Positions 1-4,784 of a stretch of DNA of 6,031 bases are shown here, one piece after another. The translations under genes and the position numbers were made by a program. Within the stretch, counting starts at the first letter, position 1. The number at the start of each line of letters is the position of its first letter. The notes beneath the pieces were generated by a model that worked only from the letters and a program-made list of their open reading frames with translations, made no database searches and was not told the origin of the DNA. Origin of the DNA: Arthrobacter sp. (GTDB lineage Bacteria; Actinomycetota; Actinomycetes; Actinomycetales; Micrococcaceae); NCBI GenBank assembly GCA_025464925.1, contig JAODMS010000227.1, forward strand, positions 1-6,031. The letters are read 5' to 3'.

Positions 1-592
1 AGGGGTCCTTGATGACGGTGCCGAAGCCCTCGCAGGAGCCGCAGGGTGCCGCGGTCATGACCTGGCCGAGGATGGACCGCACGGCGCGCTGGACCTGGCC
101 GCTGCCGCCGCAGATGTCGCAGCGTTCCGGGCGGCTGCCGTCGCGGCAGCAGGAGCCTTCGCAGGTGGGGCAGGTGACGGCGGTGTCGACCTCAAGCTTT
201 TTGTTGATCCCGAAGACCGCGTCGCGGAGGTCGATCCGGACGCTGATCAGGGCGTCCTGGCCGCGGCGGACCCTGGACGCCGGGCCGGCCTGGCCGCCAG
301 CGCCAAAGAACGTCTCGAAGATGTCCTGGAAGGCAAAGCCCTGGCCCGAGTAGCTGCCGCCGCCGAAGCCGTTGTCGGTGCCGTTCTCGTTGCCGGTGGT
401 GTCGTAGACCCGGCGCTTCTGCGGGTCGGAGAGCACCTCGTAGGCGTGGGTGACGGCCTTGAAACGGTCCGAGGCATCATCACCGGGGTTCACGTCCGGG
501 TGCAGGGTCCGGGCCAGCTTGCGGTAAGCCCTCTTGATCTCTTCCCCCGTCGCTTCGCGGGAGACTCCAAGAACGTCGTAATGGCTGCTCAA
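1..592 (-). CDS. dnaJ: Chaperone protein DnaJ (Hsp40), hrcA-linked paralogue, N-terminal 197 residues; 3' end outside window
   Basis: Cytosolic J-domain co-chaperone that delivers unfolded clients to DnaK and stimulates its ATPase. The minus-strand frame stays open from 592 to the left edge. The J domain covers about residues 4-68, starting HYDVLGVSREAT, with the HPD signature at 31-33. A Gly/Phe-rich region follows (about 67-105) with a DIF motif at 90-92. The zinc-binding domain begins at C141: CPTCEGSC (141-148), CDICGGSG (158-165) and CGSCEGFG (184-191). The fourth motif would begin just past the edge. Family members are about 375-390 residues, so roughly half is missing. The start is TTG: the J domain sits at the usual distance from it, a purine-rich stretch lies upstream, and no nearby in-frame ATG or GTG exists. 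The first zinc motif has Cys (C148) where the family normally has Gly. The gene follows hrcA by 91 bases, the arrangement of actinobacterial dnaJ2, and is probably cotranscribed with it. Whether a second dnaJ sits beside dnaK cannot be seen here. Confidence 0.96.
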   Translation of the reverse strand, partial: MSSHYDVLGVSREATGEEIKRAYRKLARTLHPDVNPGDDASDRFKAVTHAYEVLSDPQKRRVYDTTGNENGTDNGFGGGSYSGQGFAFQDIFETFFGAGGQAGPASRVRRGQDALISVRIDLRDAVFGINKKLEVDTAVTCPTCEGSCCRDGSRPERCDICGGSGQVQRAVRSILGQVMTAAPCGSCEGFGTVIKDP

Positions 593-601
593 AGTTTGTA
601 T

Positions 602-609
602 CTCTTCCT
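602..609 (-). promoter_or_regulatory. Putative ribosome binding site of dnaJ supporting the TTG start
   Basis: The minus strand reads AGGAAGAG here, ending 9 bases before the TTG at 592-590. The match to the Shine-Dalgarno consensus is moderate. Together with the J domain beginning three residues after TTG, it supports TTG as the initiation codon. Confidence 0.55.
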
Positions 610-643
610 GGTTGTTGCCGGTAGGGGCAAGAAGTCTGGAGTG

Positions 644-663
644 CGGCGGCCCTGGGGCCGCCG
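644..663 (-). repeat. GC-rich inverted repeat (hairpin) between hrcA and dnaJ
   Basis: CGGCGGCCC (644-652) and GGGCCGCCG (655-663) are perfect 9-base complementary arms around two bases. In RNA this would be an 8-pair GC stem with a CAGG-like tetraloop. A second, weaker inverted repeat, CCGAC-TG-GTCGG (661-672), overlaps it by three bases, so the two stems cannot both form fully. No T-run follows on the minus strand, so a canonical intrinsic terminator is unlikely. Its place in the hrcA-dnaJ gap suggests partial termination, RNA processing or transcript stabilisation; that role is inference. Confidence 0.6.
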
Positions 664-683
664 ACTGGTCGGTCAGGGGTCTT

Positions 684-1697
684 TCAGGGTTCGAGAATCC
701 TTGAAAGGTAACGGGCCACCGCGCGGACGGCGGCCATGGTGGTCGGATAGTCCATCCGGGTGGGTCCCAGCACGCCGACCTTGGCGGTGGCGTCCGGGCC
801 GTAGCCGGTCGCCACCACAGAAGCCTCGGCTAGTCCGTCATACGGGTTCTCCCTGCCGATGCTCACCGTCACGCCGCGGGGGTCCTCGGCCATCTCGCTG
901 AGCAGGCGGAGCATGACCACCTGTTCTTCGAGCGCTTCCAGCACCGGGCCGATGCTCAGCGGGAAATCGACGTTGGAGCGGGCAAGATTGGCTGTCCCCG
1001 CCATGACCATGCGCTCTTCGCGGCTGCTCGTGGCCAGGGCTTCGAGGCCCCGTGCCAGCGCCTGGGCGGCGCCTCGCCGCGCGGGAGCGCAACTGGCAAT
1101 GACGGCGTGCAGGACTTGGGGCAGCAGATTCAGCGGCGTCCCGGACATACTGCCCAGGAAACGGGACCGCAGGACTGAGAGTGCCTCATCGGGGAGGTCC
1201 TGCCCGATATCGATGACTCGCTGCTCCACGTTCCCAGTGTCCGCGATCAGCACCACCAGCACCTTCCGGGGGGCAAGCAGCACGAACTCGATATGACGGA
1301 CCTTGGCCCGGCTCAGGTGCGGGTACTGAACGACGGCAACCTGGTTGGTCAGGTGTGAGAGGAGCCGCACGGTGCGCTCGAGAACGTCGTCGAGGTCCTC
1401 GGATCCCTCCAAAAGCGCCTGGATGGCCCGGCGCTCGGCGTGGGACAGCTGCTTGACCGCGGAAATCTGGTCGACGAAGAGGCGGTAGCCCTTGTCCGTA
1501 GGGATGCGTCCGGCGCTCGTGTGGGGGGCCATGATCAGGCCCTCGTCTTCCAACGCGGCCATGTCGTTGCGAATCGTGGCGCTGGACACCCCCAGATGGT
1601 GCCGTTCAACAAGGGCCTTGGAGCCAACGGGTTCGCGGGAATGGACGTAGTCCTCGACGATGGCGCGCAGCACTTCGAGTTTGCGGGGTTCGCTCAT
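684..1697 (-). CDS. hrcA: Heat-inducible transcription repressor HrcA
   Basis: Dimeric DNA-binding repressor that binds CIRCE operators upstream of class I heat-shock genes (typically groESL and its own operon); its folding is assisted by GroEL in characterised species. The product is 337 residues, close to the usual 340 or so. An N-terminal winged helix covers about residues 1-72, with a recognition-helix region VSSATIRNDMAALEDEGLI (37-55) and the family signature HTSAGRIPTDKGYR (59-72). A GAF-like core follows. The C-terminal motif GPTRMDYP (311-318) is also characteristic. The ATG at 1697 was chosen because GGAGG lies 6 bases upstream and MSEPRKLEVL begins the conserved domain. An in-frame GTG at 1772 would add 25 residues but lies inside the CIRCE arm, so it is unlikely. 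The gene is followed by dnaJ and preceded by its own CIRCE site, so autoregulation is expected. The DUF3097 gene is divergent from it. Confidence 0.98.
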   Translation of the reverse strand: MSEPRKLEVLRAIVEDYVHSREPVGSKALVERHHLGVSSATIRNDMAALEDEGLIMAPHTSAGRIPTDKGYRLFVDQISAVKQLSHAERRAIQALLEGSEDLDDVLERTVRLLSHLTNQVAVVQYPHLSRAKVRHIEFVLLAPRKVLVVLIADTGNVEQRVIDIGQDLPDEALSVLRSRFLGSMSGTPLNLLPQVLHAVIASCAPARRGAAQALARGLEALATSSREERMVMAGTANLARSNVDFPLSIGPVLEALEEQVVMLRLLSEMAEDPRGVTVSIGRENPYDGLAEASVVATGYGPDATAKVGVLGPTRMDYPTTMAAVRAVARYLSRILEP

Positions 1698-1703
1698 GCT
1701 CCA

Positions 1704-1708
1704 CCTCC
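1704..1708 (-). promoter_or_regulatory. Ribosome binding site of hrcA
   Basis: A perfect GGAGG on the minus strand, within GGAGGTGG (1708-1701), lies 6 bases before the ATG at 1697. It decides the start in favour of 1697 over the in-frame GTG at 1772. Confidence 0.9.
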
Positions 1709-1765
1709 AATCGGCTGTCCTGCAGTCGACGCGTCCCGCGGGCCGCCACACGGGCCGGCCTCCGG

Positions 1766-1792
1766 TTAGCACTCGACATACCTAAGTGCTAA
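1766..1792. promoter_or_regulatory. CIRCE operator (HrcA binding site)
   Basis: The arms are TTAGCACTC (1766-1774) and AAGTGCTAA (1784-1792), with a 9-base spacer. The CIRCE consensus is TTAGCACTC-N9-GAGTGCTAA, so the site matches 17 of 18 arm positions; the only difference is A for G at 1784. The perfect palindrome extends outward as GGTTAGCACT/AGTGCTAACC (1764-1773 and 1785-1794), 10 bases per arm. The site lies about 70 bases upstream of the hrcA ATG and overlaps the predicted transcription start. This fits a repressor blocking polymerase and HrcA controlling its own hrcA-dnaJ unit. It is far (about 160 bases) from the suggested promoter of the divergent gene, so control in that direction is less likely. 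Confidence 0.96.
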
Positions 1793-1794
1793 CC

Positions 1795-1822
1795 AGTCTA
1801 ATATGAGTCGCCGCGTTGTTAG
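1795..1822 (-). promoter_or_regulatory. Putative hrcA-dnaJ promoter (sigma-70 type)
   Basis: On the minus strand, CTAACA (1822-1817, 4 of 6 to TTGACA) lies 16 bases before TAGACT (1800-1795, 4 of 6 to TATAAT, and of the TANNNT form common in actinobacteria). Transcription would begin near 1788, inside the left part of CIRCE, leaving a leader of about 90 bases. The adjacency to CIRCE supports the placement; the boxes alone are weak. Confidence 0.45.
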
Positions 1823-1832
1823 CATTGGTATC

Positions 1833-1853
1833 GCTCCGGGCGATGCTCCGGGC
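1833..1853. repeat. Short tandem direct repeat in the divergent intergenic region
   Basis: GCTCCGGGC occurs at 1833-1841 and again at 1845-1853, a 12-base period. It lies between the hrcA promoter and the DUF3097 gene. Part of it also forms a small stem, ATCGC (1830-1834) with GCGAT (1840-1844). It could be a regulator site, or chance in GC-rich DNA. The rest of this 205-base gap shows no gene. Confidence 0.4.
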
Positions 1854-1929
1854 TGGTGTTTCCGCACACAGCCCGCGCAGCTCCCCTGGCAGCAGGTCCC
1901 GACGCCGGATTAAAGCTGGGCCGATCCGG

Positions 1930-1958
1930 TTCCGGAGGGCTTGCCCGGCACCTAAGAT
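1930..1958 (+). promoter_or_regulatory. Putative promoter of the DUF3097 gene
   Basis: TAAGAT (1953-1958) matches the -10 consensus at 4 of 6 positions and stands out in GC-rich surroundings. The -35 region, about 17 bases upstream (TTCCGG, 1930-1935), is poor. A small palindrome, TCCGG-TT-CCGGA (1925-1936), overlaps that -35 position and could bind a regulator. The leader would be about 30 bases. Confidence 0.3.
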
Positions 1959-1997
1959 TCCCCCCGTACAACCCGAGTGCAAAGCAGCGTGTAAGTG

Positions 1998-2849
1998 ATG
2001 TCATACCAGAACTGGGGACCGCAGGACCTGACTGCCCCCGCCAAGAGCCAGCTGCCTGAAGTCCCGGTGCAACGCGGCATGGTGCTGGAGGATGTTCAGT
2101 CCGGATGGGTCGGTGCCGTCACGCGGGTGGAGAAGTCGGGCGGGATGCATGTGGTGGCGCTGGAGGACCGGCGGGGCAAATCGCGGTCCTTCCGGCTGGG
2201 GTACGGCTTCCTGCTGGAGGGCCGGCCCATCCGGCTGATGCCCCCGGCGCCGGGAAGTACCGCCCCTGCGGCCGGAGCCGGCCGTACGGCTTCGGGCTCG
2301 GTCCGGGTGGCCGGCCAACGCGCCCAGGTGGCCAAGGCCAGCCGGATCTGGGTGGAAGGCAAGCACGACGCCGAACTTGTGGAGAGGGTCTGGGGTGACG
2401 ATCTCCGCGTGGAGGGCATCGTCGTCGAGCCGCTGCATGGCATTGACGACCTCACCGCCGCGGTGGCAGCGTTCCGCCCCGGCCCGGGGCGCCGGCTCGG
2501 CGTGCTGGTGGACCACCTCGTCCCGGATTCCAAGGAGTCCAGGATCGCTCAGGCCGTCATGGCGTCCCCCGGCGCCGCGGGCAATGTGCTGATCGTGGGC
2601 CACCCCTACGTGGACGTCTGGCAGGCCATCCGCCCCGCCGTCCTGGGCATCGAGCAGTGGCCGGTGGTTCCCCGGGGCGTGGACTGGAAGACCGGCATCC
2701 TCACTGCCTTCGGCTGGCCGCACACCACAAAGGAGGATATCGGGCTGGGCTGGCAGAGACTCCTGGGGACCGTCCGCAGCTACGCCGACCTGGAGCCGTC
2801 TTTGCTGGGCCGGGTCGAAGAAGTCATCGACTTCCTGACCGTCCCCTAG
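1998..2849 (+). CDS. DUF3097 family protein, uncharacterised, with TOPRIM-like motifs
   Basis: The 283-residue protein is recognised as the actinobacterial DUF3097 family; its function is not established. Residues 23-80 (VPVQRGMVLEDVQSGWVGAV onward) look like a small beta-barrel, ending at FLLEGRPIRLMPP. An Ala/Gly/Pro-rich linker spans about 82-106. The second part carries WVEGKHDAELVERVWGD (118-134), then LGVLVDHLVPDSKE (167-180) and VGHPYVDVWQAIRP (200-213). The first two resemble the glutamate and aspartate motifs of TOPRIM metal-binding domains (E120, D172, D177), though the second is DHLVPD rather than the classic DxD. No signal peptide or membrane segment is seen, so it is probably cytosolic. 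ATG at 1998 is preceded immediately by an in-frame GTG (1995); the Shine-Dalgarno sequence is weak for either. It is divergent from hrcA and followed by DUF4870 after 200 bases with a hairpin between. A nucleic-acid role is inference only. Confidence 0.94.
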   Translation: MSYQNWGPQDLTAPAKSQLPEVPVQRGMVLEDVQSGWVGAVTRVEKSGGMHVVALEDRRGKSRSFRLGYGFLLEGRPIRLMPPAPGSTAPAAGAGRTASGSVRVAGQRAQVAKASRIWVEGKHDAELVERVWGDDLRVEGIVVEPLHGIDDLTAAVAAFRPGPGRRLGVLVDHLVPDSKESRIAQAVMASPGAAGNVLIVGHPYVDVWQAIRPAVLGIEQWPVVPRGVDWKTGILTAFGWPHTTKEDIGLGWQRLLGTVRSYADLEPSLLGRVEEVIDFLTVP

Positions 2850-2892
2850 GGGTTGCTTCCGGAAGGTTCGGAAAGTGTCCGCCAGGAGCCGT

Positions 2893-2928
2893 GCCGCGGG
2901 CGCCCGCTTTGCGGGCGGCAGCCGCGGC
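2893..2928 (+). terminator. Terminator-like stem-loop downstream of DUF3097
   Basis: The outer arms are GCCGCGG (2893-2899) and CCGCGGC (2922-2928). The inner arms are CGCCCGC (2901-2907) and GCGGGCG (2911-2917) around a TTT loop, with a one-base bulge on one side and GCAG on the other. The structure lies 44 bases after the DUF3097 stop. No T-run follows, as is often the case in high-GC actinobacteria, so efficiency is uncertain. Confidence 0.55.
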
Positions 2929-2980
2929 GGCCGGGGCCCGATCTTCATTTCGCCGCCCAAGCACGTATTCTTGGATCGGC

Positions 2981-3001
2981 GGTCGCGCTTTCTGCGCGGC
3001 C
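2981..3001 (+). repeat. Hairpin in the leader of the DUF4870 gene
   Basis: GGTCGCGC (2981-2988) pairs with GCGCGGCC (2994-3001) over eight positions, one a G-U wobble, around a TTTCT loop. It lies 48 bases before the GTG start. It may be a second, backup terminator for DUF3097 or a leader structure of DUF4870. A poor candidate promoter (TTCATT, 16 bases, TATTCT, 2944-2971) just upstream would place it in the leader. Confidence 0.4.
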
Positions 3002-3036
3002 GGGCACTTGCAGGCAGCAACGCATCATCGCAATCC

Positions 3037-3042
3037 GAAGGA
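3037..3042 (+). promoter_or_regulatory. Ribosome binding site deciding the GTG start of the DUF4870 gene
   Basis: GAAGGA lies 7 bases before GTG at 3050. No in-frame ATG near the conserved domain has such a signal, and the sequence upstream in the same frame is non-coding in character. Confidence 0.75.
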
Positions 3043-3049
3043 CTACACC

Positions 3050-3469
3050 GTGGCAGATAACGCACGCGAACACACGGGCAACCAGGCCGGCCACGGCCAG
3101 CCCCCGTACCATGGCGTTCCGGCAAATGCGCTGCCGCTGACGGCAACCGAGGACCGGCAGTGGGCGACTTTGGCGCACTTCGGCGGCATCCTCGGTTGTG
3201 TCCCGTCGCTGCTGATCTACCTGATCTTCAAGGACCGCGGCCCCTTCACGGCCCAGGAATCCAAAGAAGCCCTCAACTTCACGCTTCCGCCCACCATTGC
3301 CGCGGTCGTTGCGAACATCCTGGTCTTCGTTCCCGTGGTGGGCAACCTCTTCGCGGTCCTCGCCACCGTGATCTGGATTGCGGTGACCTGCTTCTCCGTC
3401 GCCGCGGGCATCCATGTCAACCGGGGCCAGCCGCACCGCTACGGCTTCAACCTGCGCTGGATCCAGTAA
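3050..3469 (+). CDS. DUF4870 domain small membrane protein
   Basis: The 139-residue protein starts with GTG. Residues 1-30 are polar and rich in Gly, Pro, His and Gln, probably a cytoplasmic disordered tail. The DUF4870 core follows: EDRQWATLAHFGGILG (34-49), a hydrophobic stretch to about 60, the conserved linker KDRGPFTAQESKEALNF (61-77), then two further hydrophobic segments (about 79-98 and 100-121) and the tail RYGFNLRWIQ. The pattern ATLAHFGG...KD..PF...ESKEALNF is diagnostic of the family, whose function is unknown. Three membrane segments are likely, with no cleavable signal peptide. The GTG is supported by GAAGGA 7 bases upstream. The gene is convergent with hemW, with 34 bases between the stops, so it is not in the lepA-hemW unit. 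It is probably transcribed alone or by read-through from DUF3097. Confidence 0.92.
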   Translation: MADNAREHTGNQAGHGQPPYHGVPANALPLTATEDRQWATLAHFGGILGCVPSLLIYLIFKDRGPFTAQESKEALNFTLPPTIAAVVANILVFVPVVGNLFAVLATVIWIAVTCFSVAAGIHVNRGQPHRYGFNLRWIQ

Positions 3470-3470
3470 A

Positions 3471-3500
3471 CCGGCCGCGCCGGCAGGGAACCCGCCCGGC
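3471..3500. terminator. Possible bidirectional terminator in the DUF4870/hemW convergent gap
   Basis: CCGGC-CGC-GCCGG (3471-3483) forms a 5-pair stem. GCCGG (3479-3483) can instead pair with CCGGC (3496-3500), with GGG/CCC inside. The alternative stems fill the 34-base gap between converging stop codons. There is no T-run on either strand, so this call rests on position and symmetry. Confidence 0.35.
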
Positions 3501-3503
3501 AGC

Positions 3504-4733
3504 CTAGTCCGGCAGGATCCTGCGGACGACGGCGTCGGCGAGCAGCCTGCCTTGGAGCGTGAGCACCAGCGTGCCCTTGAAGGCAGCCCCCGGGTCCACG
3601 AGGCCGTCCGCGATGAGTCCGGCCACCGCGTGGCGCCCGGTCTCCCCCAGTCCCGCAATGACCAGTCCGGAGTTCAGGCGTGCTTCGAGCATGACTCGCT
3701 CCACGTTCCGGGTTTCGGCATCGAGCGTTTCGCGCCCGGCGGCAGGCGACACCCCGGAACCGAGCCTGCCCGCATACGCGGTGGGGTGTTTGACGTTCCA
3801 CCAGCGCACGCCGCCCACGTGTGAGTGCGCGCCCGGCCCGATCCCCCACCAGTCATCCCCGCGCCAGTAGGCCAGATTGTGCCGGCAGGCCTGTTCGGGA
3901 GTTCGGGACCAGTTGCTGACCTCGTACCAGCGGAGCCCGGCGGCGGAGATCAGTTCGTCGGCGAGCTCATACTTGGCCGCATGGTCGTCGTCGTCGATTC
4001 CCGGCACTTCGCCGCGGCGGATCTGGGCGGCGAGCTTGGTGCCGTCCTCGATGATGAGCGCGTAGGCGCTGATGTGGTCGGGGCCGTAGGACAGCGCCGT
4101 TTCCAGCGAGTGGCGCCAGTCCGCCAGCGACTCCCCCGGGGTCCCGTAGATCAGGTCAAGGCTGACCGCGAGGCCCGCCTCCCTGGCCCACTGCACCACC
4201 TGGGGCACCCGGCTGGGGGTATGCGTGCGGTCCAGAACCTTCAACACGTGCGGAACGGCGGACTGCATGCCGAAGGAGACGCGGGTGAATCCGGCGTCGG
4301 CCAACAGCTGGAGGGATTCGGGCGTGACCGAATCCGGATTGGCCTCCGTGGTCACCTCGGCGCCGGGCTGCAGTCCCCACGTCCCGATCGCGGCGGTGAG
4401 GATGCGGGCAAGATCCTCGGCGGGAAGCAGCGTGGGGGTTCCCCCGCCGAAGAAAACGGTTCCGAGCGGCCGCTCCGGCAGGCCGGAATTCTTCAGGGCC
4501 GCGGCCGCGAAAGTGAGCTCGCTGATGGCGGTGGTGGCGTAAGCGTCCTGCGACGCCCCGCCGCCCAGCTCAGTGGCCGTATAGGTGTTGAAATCGCAGT
4601 AGCCGCAGCGGACGGCGCAGAACGGGATGTGAACGTAGAGCCCGAATGCCCGCCCTGCGGCGCCCTGGAGCGCCTGGCCGGGCAGGAGCCCGTCAGCTGG
4701 CGCCGGGTCGCCCAGCGGAAGAACGCTAGGCAT
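3504..4733 (-). CDS. hemW: HemW, radical SAM heme chaperone (formerly annotated as HemN-like coproporphyrinogen III oxidase)
   Basis: Radical SAM family protein that binds heme and a 4Fe-4S cluster. In studied bacteria HemW is a heme chaperone for respiratory enzymes, not a coproporphyrinogen oxidase. It has 409 residues, near the usual 380-410. The cluster motif is FCAVRCGYCDF (38-48; C39, C43, C46). True HemN carries a fourth Cys two residues after the last, but here that position is F48, the HemW pattern. Other family signatures are GGGTP (96-100), TTEANPDS (128-135), SFGMQS (153-158), DLIYGTPGES (193-202) and RHNLAYWRGDDWWGIGPGAHSH (284-305), followed by the HemW C-terminal domain. About 30 residues precede the core. 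ATG at 4733 was chosen because no better in-frame start follows the lepA stop; its ribosome binding site is weak (GGCAGG about 8 bases upstream). It lies 51 bases after lepA on the same strand, so cotranscription is likely. Confidence 0.97.
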   Translation of the reverse strand: MPSVLPLGDPAPADGLLPGQALQGAAGRAFGLYVHIPFCAVRCGYCDFNTYTATELGGGASQDAYATTAISELTFAAAALKNSGLPERPLGTVFFGGGTPTLLPAEDLARILTAAIGTWGLQPGAEVTTEANPDSVTPESLQLLADAGFTRVSFGMQSAVPHVLKVLDRTHTPSRVPQVVQWAREAGLAVSLDLIYGTPGESLADWRHSLETALSYGPDHISAYALIIEDGTKLAAQIRRGEVPGIDDDDHAAKYELADELISAAGLRWYEVSNWSRTPEQACRHNLAYWRGDDWWGIGPGAHSHVGGVRWWNVKHPTAYAGRLGSGVSPAAGRETLDAETRNVERVMLEARLNSGLVIAGLGETGRHAVAGLIADGLVDPGAAFKGTLVLTLQGRLLADAVVRRILPD

Positions 4734-4784
4734 GGACCCGGCCTGCCGACGCTCCGGCCCCGGCCTTCAGCACCTGGTCTGCCA

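Noticed and set aside
247..483. Short minus-strand open frame within dnaJ
   Set aside because: It is a shifted frame of dnaJ with Arg/Pro/Thr/Ser-rich low-complexity translation; the dnaJ frame matches the family throughout.
1720..1741. PstI, SalI, MluI and SacII recognition sequences packed into 22 bases, resembling a cloning polylinker
   Set aside because: The flanks are a natural hrcA leader with RBS and CIRCE, no vector sequence is visible, and such palindromes are frequent in GC-rich DNA.
1698..1772. Longer hrcA starting at the in-frame GTG at 1772
   Set aside because: The GTG lies within the CIRCE arm with no suitable ribosome binding site, and the added residues are not part of the HrcA family; ATG at 1697 has a perfect GGAGG.
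2657..3049. N-terminal extension of the DUF4870 frame upstream into the DUF3097 gene
   Set aside because: The frame is open by chance. The extension overlaps DUF3097 in another frame and the hairpin region, and GTG at 3050 has a good ribosome binding site.
2001..3146. Long open frame of 381 codons on the minus strand opposite DUF3097
   Set aside because: Its product is low-complexity Arg/Gly/Pro/His-rich with no recognisable domain, and it overlaps a well-supported gene. It is the usual antisense shadow in GC-rich coding DNA.
3504..4733. Annotation as oxygen-independent coproporphyrinogen III oxidase (HemN)
   Set aside because: The fourth cysteine of the HemN motif is replaced by F48 and the C-terminal region is of HemW type, so a heme chaperone is the better call.
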